A stretch of 64,000 nucleotides of DNA from Paenibacillus agricola (GTDB taxonomy: Bacteria; Bacillota; Bacilli; Paenibacillales; NBRC-103111): the NCBI RefSeq assembly GCF_011440305.1, contig NZ_JAAOIW010000009.1, positions 124,001 to 188,000 of the forward strand, in the 5' to 3' direction. This document shows, piece by piece, positions 25,917 through 33,995 of this stretch (position 1 is its first letter; every line of letters starts with the position of its first letter). Below the pieces are notes generated by a model, which was not told the DNA's origin, ran no database searches, and saw nothing but the letters and a program-made list of their open reading frames with translations. The position numbers and the translations under genes are program-made.

Positions 25917-27671
25917 TTAGACCGAAGGCAACATGCGCAACTGCTGGTTGGCAAAATCCCGATACATCGCATGTGACTCATACAGGTGCTCATGTGTCCC
26001 ACTGCCCGTTACTCTGCCTTTTTCAATAAATACAATCTGGTCCGCATCCACAACAGTCGACAGCCGATGGGCAATCACAATCGTTGTCCTTCCCTCCATA
26101 ACATTTTTCAGCGCCTTTTGGACAACAACCTCGGACATGCTGTCTAGACTGGATGTAGCTTCATCCAGCATCAGAATTTGTGGATTCCGCAACAATGCCC
26201 TCGCAATGGCAATTCGTTGCCGCTGTCCACCGGAGAGCTTGATGCCCCGTTCCCCGACCTCCGTCTCATACTGCTTCGGAAGCTCATCAATAAATACATC
26301 CGCATAGGCAAGCTGAGCTGCATTTTTCAATTCTTGTTCACTAATTTCCCGCTCCGTGCCATAGGTAATATTCTCACGGATTGTCCCGGCAATCAGCGGG
26401 CTCTCCTGCGAAACATAACCGATCTGACTGCGCCACGATTGCAAAGACATGTCGCCCACAGCCTCCGTTCCCATCCGTATCATCCCACTCTGTGGCTCAT
26501 AAAACCGCTCGAGCAGCGAGAAAAGCGTCGTTTTTCCGCCGCCACTTGGCCCAACGATTGCTGTCACCTTGCCCGGCTCCACCGTTAGGCTCACACCACT
26601 AAGCACAGGTTCACCCGACTCATAGGCATAGGATACCTGCTCCAGGCGAATGGCCCGCTGGCTATTCTCAAGCTTACCGCCGATGTATAGCTCCTCTTCA
26701 CCCACCTGCAGTGTCGCGATAATTCGCTCGGTAGCGCCCATCGCTTTTTGAAACTGGGTGAAAAAATTCGAAACCTGCGTAATCGGCATAATGATTTGAA
26801 ACAAATACAGCAGGAATGCAACCAAATCACCGGATGTCAGCTCGCCTGAGGATACCCGCAGCCCTCCGTAACCAACGATCATTACGAACAGCAGCATCAG
26901 TACGAAATACATCAGCGGGGCAACGAAAGCTTGAATCTTGCCCTCCTTCAGGCCGTACTGAAACAAATGGTTAATGCCCTGCTTGCCATTATCATACTCC
27001 ACACGCTCGGCATTGGACACTTTAACCAACCGGATCTCAGAAAGCACACGTCCCAGAACGGCGGTAAACTTCGCGGTCTCCTCCTGTAAGCCTTTGGAGA
27101 TCTTATACATCCGGCGTCCCAGCGGCAGTAGAAACAGCATTGAGAGTGGAATGGCCAATACGATTAGCATTGTCATTCTCCAATCCAGGTACAGCAGCAC
27201 ACCTATCGCGCCAATGATCGAGATCGAGCCGGTAATCAGGTTGGTCAAATTCTCCGTAATCAGTCCTTTGACAATTCCCGTATCATTGATGATCCGGCTG
27301 ATCATCTCACCGGTTTGGTTCTTATCGTAAAAGGAGATCGGCAAATGCAGATGCTTCTTCCACAACCGATCACGCAGCGAGGCGACGACGGTCTGCCCAG
27401 CACGATTCAATAAGTAAATCGAAACGCCTCCGGCAACCGCCTGCATAATGAAAGCCACGCCTAGCCCAACAACCTGGAGCCGATTCAGCGATTCGAGCGA
27501 GAAGCTGTCAACCAGATTTTTCGTGAACAGCGGAATACTCAAGCCGACTAATGTAGATCCCATGCTCATTGCGAGCGCAATTCCCATTATCAATAACGGT
27601 GGCTTCGTTTGCCAAATGAGCTGGACAAAGTCACGCCATCCACCTTTGTGGTTAATTTCTTTCATAGCCAT
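25917..27671 (-). CDS. ABC exporter, fused membrane domain and ATPase (BmrA/LmrA-like)
   Basis: 584 residues. The N-terminal half has six membrane helices; the ATPase follows with Walker A GPSGGGKTT (about 375-383), Q-loop VSQESPL, signature LSGGQRQRIAIARALL, Walker B ILMLDEATSSLDS and the H-loop IAHRL. Half-transporters of this type dimerise and expel drugs, lipids or peptides. It shares direction with the two-component genes, which suggests induction by its substrate. It could also export the TOMM peptide made 8 kb away, but it lacks a peptidase domain and nothing ties the two together. Confidence 0.92.
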   Translation of the reverse strand: MAMKEINHKGGWRDFVQLIWQTKPPLLIMGIALAMSMGSTLVGLSIPLFTKNLVDSFSLESLNRLQVVGLGVAFIMQAVAGGVSIYLLNRAGQTVVASLRDRLWKKHLHLPISFYDKNQTGEMISRIINDTGIVKGLITENLTNLITGSISIIGAIGVLLYLDWRMTMLIVLAIPLSMLFLLPLGRRMYKISKGLQEETAKFTAVLGRVLSEIRLVKVSNAERVEYDNGKQGINHLFQYGLKEGKIQAFVAPLMYFVLMLLFVMIVGYGGLRVSSGELTSGDLVAFLLYLFQIIMPITQVSNFFTQFQKAMGATERIIATLQVGEEELYIGGKLENSQRAIRLEQVSYAYESGEPVLSGVSLTVEPGKVTAIVGPSGGGKTTLFSLLERFYEPQSGMIRMGTEAVGDMSLQSWRSQIGYVSQESPLIAGTIRENITYGTEREISEQELKNAAQLAYADVFIDELPKQYETEVGERGIKLSGGQRQRIAIARALLRNPQILMLDEATSSLDSMSEVVVQKALKNVMEGRTTIVIAHRLSTVVDADQIVFIEKGRVTGSGTHEHLYESHAMYRDFANQQLRMLPSV

Positions 27672-27825
27672 CCACCTTTTCCAAATAAGATCAAATACGA
27701 TTCATGCACTACAAACAAGATACCCTATTTATTTAAACCGAATGTAAACGTGGAAGGCAGCTGGAATCCCGGAGCGTATCTTCAGTGCTTAGTTAAACTC
27801 GCCTGCACCAATTCCCTGACAAACG

Positions 27826-27851
27826 AAAAAACCACGCTTGGCGTGGTTCAC
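27826..27851 (-). terminator. Intrinsic terminator after the MFS gene
   Basis: On the minus strand GAACCACGCCAAGCGTGGTTTTTTCG is a compact stem with a T-run. It lies about 160 bases downstream of the MFS stop and before the exporter gene, separating the two units. Confidence 0.8.
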
Positions 27852-28013
27852 ATTAAGTACAAATGTACAAATATTCCTAAAGGAATAAGAGTGATTGCCT
27901 AAATTGCCCGTTTACTCCAGCGATACACAGAGAAGCTGTCTGCGTAGCTGCGATCATCCGCCAAACCCCCATTCAGATTTTCAGATCGAGCGCGCCTTTG
28001 GCGGAGTAAGTAT

Positions 28014-29249
28014 TTACTTATTTACATGCGTACCCTTATACAAAACTAGTATTGCTGCTGCTATAAGGATCACACCCATAAAAGCGGGTGCGGCATGACC
28101 AAGTGATATATAGATTTGACCTCCAATGATAGGCCCAATCATTCTTGCTAAAGCCTGAATAGATTGGCTACCACCTTGAATCCTTCCTTGTTCACTAGAA
28201 TCGACAGACTTGGAGACCATCCCATTGAATGAAGGCCCGAAGATCGAATCACCAAAACCAAATATAAACATTCCAGCGATAAAAAGAGGATAGAATGAGA
28301 ACAAAGCAGATAGCGCAATAAGACTGTAGCCTATAATCTCCGATACCATTCCAAGAATTGCTATCTGTTTATCACTAAGTTTTTTCAAAAGCTTTGGCAT
28401 TATGAAACCTTGTGAAATGATGTCCTGGAAGCCCATAATTGAAAACATAAGTCCGATTAGTGCAGGATCCCAACTGAAAGTATCCATTGTAAATTGCGAA
28501 AAAACTGCCTGTAAAGATCCGTTGGGTATCCAAAGTAAGAACGCTGAGACAAGTAGCCTATTTAAGTTTTTCATGGAAAGTATGTTTGCAAGCTGTATAA
28601 ATGGATTCAACCTCACGAGAGTAATCTCTTTAAGTCTATTATTCTTGTCAAGGCTCTCAGGCATAAAAAAGTATCCATAAACAACATTCAATAAAGTTAT
28701 TATTGCTCCAAAATACATGGGTGCAGAATAACCAAACTTGGCAAGTAATCCCCCGAGAGTTGGGCCAATGACGGCACCTACACCTACAACCGCACTCACC
28801 CATCCAAAGTATTTGGTTCTCTGTTCTGGAGGAATGATGTCTGCAAAATATGCGAAGATAGTGCTTATGCTCCCGCCTGTTATACCTTCTATTATGCGCC
28901 CAGCAAATAGTACCCATAGAGCTCCTCCTATGCCAAAAACTAAGTACCCGATTGCGGAACCCAAAAGACATACTAAGAGCAATGGACGACGGCCATATCT
29001 GTCGCTCAAAGCCCCAAGTACGGGGGACGCAAAAAACACGCAGACTGCATAAACAGAGGTCAGCAGCGTAACGACTATAACTTGTTCTCCCGGATTGCTT
29101 GTATAAGGCTGCACTAAGAATGGGACGATAGGTGCTATGATACTGAAGCCTATTCCGCAAAGAAATACAGAGATAAGACCGAATAGTAAAGCGTGTTTAT
29201 CCACGGTTTGTTCTGTGTTCTGTTCATTGTGTGATCTAAATTTGAACAC
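28014..29249 (-). CDS. MFS drug:H+ antiporter (12-helix, TetA/multidrug-like)
   Basis: 411 residues from a GTG at 29249, with GAGGTG nine bases before it. The first helix ends in FSIIAPIVPFLVQPY. The loop-2/3 motif A is LGALSDRYGRRPLLL and motif C-like glycines follow in VSAVVGVGAVIGPTLGGLLA, all typical of TetA-like antiporters. The promoter carries two palindromes overlapping the -35 and the start point, so a MarR-type repressor probably controls it. The MarR gene at 29406 lies directly upstream in the same direction and is the obvious candidate. Confidence 0.9.
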   Translation of the reverse strand: MFKFRSHNEQNTEQTVDKHALLFGLISVFLCGIGFSIIAPIVPFLVQPYTSNPGEQVIVVTLLTSVYAVCVFFASPVLGALSDRYGRRPLLLVCLLGSAIGYLVFGIGGALWVLFAGRIIEGITGGSISTIFAYFADIIPPEQRTKYFGWVSAVVGVGAVIGPTLGGLLAKFGYSAPMYFGAIITLLNVVYGYFFMPESLDKNNRLKEITLVRLNPFIQLANILSMKNLNRLLVSAFLLWIPNGSLQAVFSQFTMDTFSWDPALIGLMFSIMGFQDIISQGFIMPKLLKKLSDKQIAILGMVSEIIGYSLIALSALFSFYPLFIAGMFIFGFGDSIFGPSFNGMVSKSVDSSEQGRIQGGSQSIQALARMIGPIIGGQIYISLGHAAPAFMGVILIAAAILVLYKGTHVNK

Positions 29250-29276
29250 TTAAATTCTCACCTCAAAAGTTATTAT

Positions 29277-29334
29277 TTTGCTTCCTCGGAAACAAATTCA
29301 TCGTATCGCAATTTTGTTTCCTTGTCAACAAAAT
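29277..29334 (-). promoter_or_regulatory. SigA-type promoter of the MFS gene with two operator palindromes
   Basis: On the minus strand TTGACA (29328-29323), a 17-base spacer and TACGAT (29305-29300) form a good promoter. ATTTTGTT...AACAAAAT (29311-29334) overlaps the -35. TTTGCTTCCTCGGAAACAAA (29277-29296) covers the start point. Both are the size of MarR sites, and the second contains the GTTTCC/GGAAAC half-site also found at the monooxygenase promoter. Confidence 0.6.
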
Positions 29335-29405
29335 AATAGCAATAAAAATGCAGCTCGTTCTCAATAGAGCCCGGCTGCCTGTGGTTTCATTTTCATTATT
29401 CAAAT

Positions 29406-29879
29406 TTATTCCGCCTTAATATTTATACCCAGTTTCTTTATTTCTGCATCCAAATGGCTACTATACTTTTCCACGAAGCTAAGCATACTGTCAAATTGTT
29501 GCTCGGTTACCTGCTCAAATACGGCTTTATCCCGCTCTTGAAACTCTTTGTGCAGTTCCTCATGGACTTTGTCAATTACTTTCCCTTGCTCAGTAAGCCT
29601 AAAATAGATTTCTTTCTTGTTATCCGGCTTCTGGTAGCTTTCGATAAAGCCTTTTTTTATGAGCTTCTTAGTTAATTTACTTATGGCACCGCTAGTCATA
29701 TAAAAGGACTCCGCAAGTTTTGTCACGTTGGAATCTACATTTCTTCCAATGTATTCGATGCAATGTACTTCTGAAGGCTTATAACCCTGAAGACTGTCTT
29801 CCATCTTAATCTTATTAAGCGAAGTCATCTTGTTAAATAAGTCCCTGAAACCCATTATGACCTGTTCTTCTTTGTTCAT
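29406..29879 (-). CDS. MarR-family transcriptional regulator
   Basis: 157 residues. The ATG at 29879 follows GGGAGGACAG at proper distance, and an earlier ATG at 29912 is less likely. The winged helix is VTKLAESFYMTSGAISKLTK followed by KLIKKGFIESYQKPDNKKEI. The N-terminal and C-terminal helices for dimerisation are present. MarR proteins usually repress an efflux gene until a phenolic or drug-like ligand binds; the MFS gene 156 bases downstream, with two palindromes, fits that role. Confidence 0.88.
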   Translation of the reverse strand: MNKEEQVIMGFRDLFNKMTSLNKIKMEDSLQGYKPSEVHCIEYIGRNVDSNVTKLAESFYMTSGAISKLTKKLIKKGFIESYQKPDNKKEIYFRLTEQGKVIDKVHEELHKEFQERDKAVFEQVTEQQFDSMLSFVEKYSSHLDAEIKKLGINIKAE

Positions 29880-30400
29880 GGTCTGTCCTCCCACCCGTTG
29901 GTGCATTAACAATATGTCGCGATCTTCTTTTACTGAACGGTTCTTCCTCTTGTCATATGATGCTTGAAGCCATTCCAGCTCATTTGTTTGAGATATTTAT
30001 TTCCGGCACATATATTGATAATATCAACATTTGAAATTTGTTATAATAACTAACATAATTTTTGTGGACAATGATTTGATCATGTTCACCTACCTCCGTT
30101 AATATATATTACCACATGTCGCTTGCTCTCTGCTAAAACCACATAACTCCATCTTCTTGGCATGAAATCAAGACATCTTATAAAATCGCTTATTTTGTGA
30201 GCATGTTACCCGCGGTATCTATAAAAAAACGATAAAGCGTCATACAAACAGAAAGACCCTATTCTACCCATCTCCTTTTCTTACGAAGTAATTTCTTCGA
30301 CCAAGAAAAAGAAAATGGCTTATAGGGCTTTTATTACGTATACAAAAGCGGGTGTTATGTTCATAAGTGTTTTACCTATGTCTTACTCACCTCCTGTATA
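29880..30400. other. Intergenic region with two small palindromes
   Basis: No gene is supported in about 520 bases. TTGATAATATCAA (30015-30027) and GTTATAATAAC (30040-30050) are perfect short palindromes roughly 140-170 bases before the MarR start and might be autoregulatory sites. Otherwise nothing is recognised. Confidence 0.3.
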
Positions 30401-31048
30401 CTAAAACTCCAATTTCCCACCGAGCATATAATAATACTCCATCAATTGAAACGTTCTGTCTCGTAAATTATTTTTAATGGCGATCTCCAGATTTACATTC
30501 CCCTGGGTGCCTATGTTCTTCTTTGGATCACCTTGAATAAATGTGTTCTGCACGAATTCTGATTCTTTTAAATGATTTTGAAGCCAACCCTTTTGAGACT
30601 CAACTAATAAAGCTTTTTGTTTTTGATCGAGCTTATCTAAGAGACTATTGTAAACAGCATTTAACTCTTTATCCCATACTTCTTTATACTTTGCCTCTAA
30701 TTGAAGCCAACCCGTTGTAGAGAAATCCTTAGAATTCTGAAATTCATTAGACTCTTTGTTGTAGTCGCTATCAATTGGATTAGAACGAATTAACTCGAAG
30801 AATTCATCTGTCAATTGGTATGCGCCATAAGGAGTCACTGTATCGTTGCTTGATTGAACTTCTTTGGAACTCTTATTATTATTTGAAGTTTCCGGCTTCT
30901 CGACGACATAGGTTGGATTTTTATCTACTATAAGCGTACCGGCACTTGTGGTTGCGGTGGTGATGCTCATATCCCCCCCATCTGCACTGTTCCTACACGC
31001 AGTAAGCAATGTAATTATAATTACAATTAGCCATAATCTTTTCAACAT
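30401..31048 (-). CDS. Lipoprotein with LprI/DUF1311-like domain
   Basis: 215 residues from the ATG at 31048, which has GAGGTGAG before it. The signal peptide WLIVIIITLLTACRN ends in a lipobox Cys, so the protein is anchored outside. After a Ser/Thr/Asn-rich linker (residues about 20-75), the region LEAKYKEVWDKELNAVYNSL and ESQKGWLQNHL matches the LprI/DUF1311 helical domain, which includes lysozyme-inhibitor-like proteins. The typical paired Cys of that domain are absent. Its function here is unknown; it stands alone between the MarR/MFS unit and the monooxygenase. Confidence 0.65.
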   Translation of the reverse strand: MLKRLWLIVIIITLLTACRNSADGGDMSITTATTSAGTLIVDKNPTYVVEKPETSNNNKSSKEVQSSNDTVTPYGAYQLTDEFFELIRSNPIDSDYNKESNEFQNSKDFSTTGWLQLEAKYKEVWDKELNAVYNSLLDKLDQKQKALLVESQKGWLQNHLKESEFVQNTFIQGDPKKNIGTQGNVNLEIAIKNNLRDRTFQLMEYYYMLGGKLEF

Positions 31049-31134
31049 ATCTACACTCACCTCTAGAGCCAATAGTACCACAAAAGTGTTTACTCACGGA
31101 ACATCTGCACCAAATCCCATATTTTAAGAGGATG

Positions 31135-32664
31135 TTATCCGTGGTGGAACCGTGGGGGGGTAATCGTCCTGGCCATGTTGTCGAAGGCTGCCAGCCAGTC
31201 GGTCGTGATGATGCTTCCGATGTAACCATCTGGTCGAATCAGCACCAACGTGTCGCGGGTGATGCCGTAGATGCTGGATAGCTTACCGGTGGTGTCGTTG
31301 AGGCAATTGTTGTCGACTCCAAGCCCGGTGCCGACGGGGTAGCGACGCAATTCGGCTCCGCAGGTCGGCCAGGTCAGCTCGGGGAGTGCCTTGGCAGCGT
31401 TGGCACCGAAGGCCAGCAGGGTGAAGTGTGGTCCCTGGAAGACGTCGAACAAACGTCGTGCCCCGCCAGCTCCGGTGCAGGGTGCGTCCGGTGCCCGTTC
31501 GCCCACATGGAGGGTCTTGGTGGCTGCGGTGTCAGCGTGAGCGAGTGGTCCGCCGTGGTACGAGATTCCGAGCTGTCGCTCCTCGTCTCCGCGCTTGAGG
31601 CTGGAGAGACGTTGCTGGTTGAGACCGGAGTACAACTCGCTGGACTTATTGAGGACGCGTGCGGCGATTGGCTGCCGTTCGGCCTCGTAGCTGTCGAGGA
31701 GACTGTCGGGTGCGCCGGCGATGACCTGGCCGAGTTTCCAGCCGAGGTTGTAGGCGTCCTGCACGCCGGTATTGAGGCCCTGCGCACCGGCCGGGGTGTG
31801 GACGTGGGCGGCGTCGCCCATCAGAAAGACGCCGCCTACCCGGTAGTGCTCGACGAGCCGGACGTTGGGTCGGAACACCGAGGTCCAGGTGATGTGGTGG
31901 AGGCGGAAACCGGTGAGCTTCTGAAACTGGGCGGCCATCGCAGCTTCGTCGAGGTCAAGCGTCTCGTCTGGTTTCAGCCGGATGATGACTTGGAACTGGT
32001 CGGAGTGGGGCAGCGGGCATGCTCCCACCGACTTGCCGTGCGTGCTTGGCCACATATGCCACCGGTTGCGTGACAGTCCGTCGATCGTGCCGTCGATGAT
32101 GAGCATACGGTCGGAGTCGTCGGTCTCTCCGACGAACCGAATACCCGCGGCCTTGCGGACGGTGCTCGAGCCGCCGTCGGCCCCGACCAGATACTTGCTT
32201 CGTACTTTCTCCCCCGAAGAGAGCGTTGTCGTCACCCCGTCGGTATCCTGTATGAAACTTTCAACTGCGGTGTCGAACTCAATGCGCAACCCGAGGCGGT
32301 CGACCAGGCGGTGCAAGATGGCGTCGGTGCGGTGCTGTGTCAGCAGCAGGATGTTCGGATATGGCACATCGGGCGTCGGCTTTTTCCGCTGCTGCATCCG
32401 CCACGGTACGGTGATCAGCCCGAGATGGAAGCCCGCGAGCGGGTATGGGCCGCCCTCTGCGTGAGCCTCGCCCAGTACGCCGAGGTCTTCCAAGACCTCC
32501 TGCGTGCGTGGCTGGACGCCCTTGGCACGGGAGCCCTTAAAGGCGTGCGGTGCCTTGTCGACCAGTCGGATACGAAGGCCGCGCCGTAGTAGGTCAGCCG
32601 CCAGCGTGGAGCCGGTCGGGCCAGCTCCCGCGATGAGTACGTCGATGTCATGGTGTTCGGTCAA
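31135..32664 (-). CDS. FAD-dependent aromatic monooxygenase (PheA/TfdB or Rox-like), GC-rich
   Basis: About 509 residues from the TTG at 32664, which has GGAGG nine bases upstream; an ATG at 32691 has no site. FAD motifs are complete: AGAGPTG (residues 12-18), the DG motif LVGADGGSSTVRK (about 161) and the GD motif FLMGDAAHVHTPAGAQGLN (about 283). A thioredoxin-like C-terminal domain ends LIRPDGYIGSI. Such enzymes hydroxylate phenols or inactivate drugs such as rifamycins or tetracyclines using NAD(P)H. The gene is much richer in G+C than its neighbours (42 of 60 bases at 31801-31860), with actinobacterial codon choice, indicating transfer. It is divergent from a MarR gene. Confidence 0.9.
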   Translation of the reverse strand: MTEHHDIDVLIAGAGPTGSTLAADLLRRGLRIRLVDKAPHAFKGSRAKGVQPRTQEVLEDLGVLGEAHAEGGPYPLAGFHLGLITVPWRMQQRKKPTPDVPYPNILLLTQHRTDAILHRLVDRLGLRIEFDTAVESFIQDTDGVTTTLSSGEKVRSKYLVGADGGSSTVRKAAGIRFVGETDDSDRMLIIDGTIDGLSRNRWHMWPSTHGKSVGACPLPHSDQFQVIIRLKPDETLDLDEAAMAAQFQKLTGFRLHHITWTSVFRPNVRLVEHYRVGGVFLMGDAAHVHTPAGAQGLNTGVQDAYNLGWKLGQVIAGAPDSLLDSYEAERQPIAARVLNKSSELYSGLNQQRLSSLKRGDEERQLGISYHGGPLAHADTAATKTLHVGERAPDAPCTGAGGARRLFDVFQGPHFTLLAFGANAAKALPELTWPTCGAELRRYPVGTGLGVDNNCLNDTTGKLSSIYGITRDTLVLIRPDGYIGSIITTDWLAAFDNMARTITPPRFHHG

Positions 32665-32708
32665 GTGGATCGACCTCCGATGGTCTTGCATATAATGACA
32701 ACTTGCAT
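32661..32708 (-). CDS. 15-codon leader peptide overlapping the monooxygenase start
   Basis: ATG 32708 has GGGGGAG eight bases upstream, a better site than the monooxygenase itself. The frame reads MQVVIICKTIGGRST and stops at TGA 32663-32661, which overlaps the TTG start of the monooxygenase (TTGA). The GGAGG for that TTG lies inside the leader. This is the layout of translational coupling; whether the peptide itself has a role is unknown. Confidence 0.45.
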   Translation of the reverse strand: MQVVIICKTIGGRST

Positions 32709-32732
32709 AGATAGCTCCCCCTTCATGACTTT

Positions 32733-32812
32733 AGTTTCCAGTGAAACTATATGTTTCATAGAAACAATAATAAATCATCCCCCTTTCTTTGTCAATATTG
32801 TTTCGAGGAAAC
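32733..32812. promoter_or_regulatory. Divergent promoter region with three GTTTC-N-GAAAC operators
   Basis: On the minus strand TTGACA (32795-32790), 17 bases and TATTAT (32772-32767) form the monooxygenase promoter. Palindromes AGTTTC-CAGT-GAAACT (32733-32748), TGTTTC-ATA-GAAACA (32752-32766) and GTTTC-GAG-GAAAC (32800-32812) lie downstream of the -10, against the -10 and against the -35. They are most simply operators of the divergent MarR protein, repressing both directions. Confidence 0.7.
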
Positions 32813-32871
32813 TTTAAATATGGCTTTTCCTTTGATATACTGGTATCAAGTCACCATCGGAGGATAAATTA

Positions 32872-33576
32872 ATGATCAATCAATTAATAGAAAAAAAATT
32901 TTTGATAAAGGAACTATTGGAAACCGCGAATGAAATACATGTGAGATTACAATCGGAAGATGACGAAGAGAAACAGTGGATGATCCAGAATAGCCCTAAT
33001 CCCGTTGTTGCAGAGTTGATGAAAGAAATGACTGTTTTGATGCTGCATGTGCTGGATGCGATTGGCAAGCTTGAGCCTATAAACGGTATTACTATTTCGA
33101 AGAAATTCGGCATTTCCAAAGGGAGTGTCTCCAAAATCACGAGAAAACTGGTTGATAAACAAATCATCCTAATTGAATACCTTCCGGATAACAAAAAAGA
33201 AATCCTGTTCCGTACCACATCATTAGGAAAAGAGATTTTTTGTTTGCATCAAGCCATGCATCATCAAATTGATATCGGTGCCAATCGTTTCTTGCAACGG
33301 TATAACGAAGATGAATTGCTTTTTCTCCTCAATGCCCTTCGTGAAACTTTACATACATCATGGATTCATTGGGAGACAATCAGGGAATCCATGGCACCCA
33401 GTCAGAAGGATGTGCGCACAAACGAAGAGCCAGATACTGACAAGTCCCTTCGTTCTTTAACGGTTACCGAGGAAATGAACGAAATCATGGTGATGCTCAA
33501 CAAGCTGGATTCCCGCAACTTAAAGAAAGCGAAAGCAATTCTTAACGATGTTTTTTTTTCAGTCTATGAGGATTAG
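32872..33576 (+). CDS. MarR-family regulator, long form
   Basis: 234 residues from ATG 32872 with CGGAGGATAA before it. The winged helix is GITISKKFGISKGSVSKITR with the wing YLPDNKKEILFRTT. Flanking dimer helices are present, and after residue about 180 there is an extra 50-residue helical tail (TVTEEMNEIMVMLNKLDSRN) that most MarR proteins lack. It is divergent from the FAD monooxygenase across three palindromes and is its likely repressor, released by the enzyme's aromatic substrate. Base composition is ordinary, unlike the monooxygenase. Confidence 0.85.
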   Translation: MINQLIEKKFLIKELLETANEIHVRLQSEDDEEKQWMIQNSPNPVVAELMKEMTVLMLHVLDAIGKLEPINGITISKKFGISKGSVSKITRKLVDKQIILIEYLPDNKKEILFRTTSLGKEIFCLHQAMHHQIDIGANRFLQRYNEDELLFLLNALRETLHTSWIHWETIRESMAPSQKDVRTNEEPDTDKSLRSLTVTEEMNEIMVMLNKLDSRNLKKAKAILNDVFFSVYED

Positions 33577-33885
33577 AGTCAATCAGGAGAAGGATGTTTT
33601 ATCAAATAGTATATATATTGTCAGGACTCCTGGGAGTAAACGAAGGGGAAATAACTCTTCGTTCTGGGTTCAAACCGTTTTTATCCTTCGTTGGTGTTGG
33701 GTAAGCGGTTTTTACTTTTCGTTCCGGAGCAAGCTGTGATTTATACGGTACCATGTAGCTGTTTGATTGCACCTTCTGTTTCTAATCGTGTTTTATTATA
33801 TTTATCGGTGGGTTCAGATCAGCGTCGCTGTCACCAAGTGTAAATACATAGGTTAAATTGGGATAGGCTTACAGTTGTCCATACG
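33577..33885. other. Intergenic region, weak terminator only
   Basis: About 310 bases. AAACCG (33672-33677) and CGGTTT (33706-33711) with a T-run could end the MarR transcript, but the stem is short. No gene is seen. Confidence 0.3.
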
Positions 33886-33921
33886 GAAAAAGCCGCAATT
33901 CAATTTTAGGCGACTTTTAAT
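33886..33921 (-). terminator. Terminator of the TOMM operon
   Basis: On the minus strand AAAAGTCGC and GCGGCTTTTT form a stem (one G-U pair) with a T-run, about 75 bases after the SagB-like stop. A-rich flanks may let it work both ways. Confidence 0.65.
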
Positions 33922-33995
33922 GTAATCATAATTTTGACTTCGGACAATTTAGCTGTCTCCAACGATTGCTCTGAACTGACATCGTGATTAAATAG

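Noticed and set aside
25917-27671. ABC exporter as dedicated TOMM transporter
   Set aside because: No peptidase domain, 6 kb away with unrelated operons between, and already paired with a two-component system.
31426-32464. Long plus-strand open frames opposite the FAD monooxygenase
   Set aside because: High GC content removes stop codons from all frames; the minus-strand frame has complete FAD motifs while these have no motif or ribosome site.
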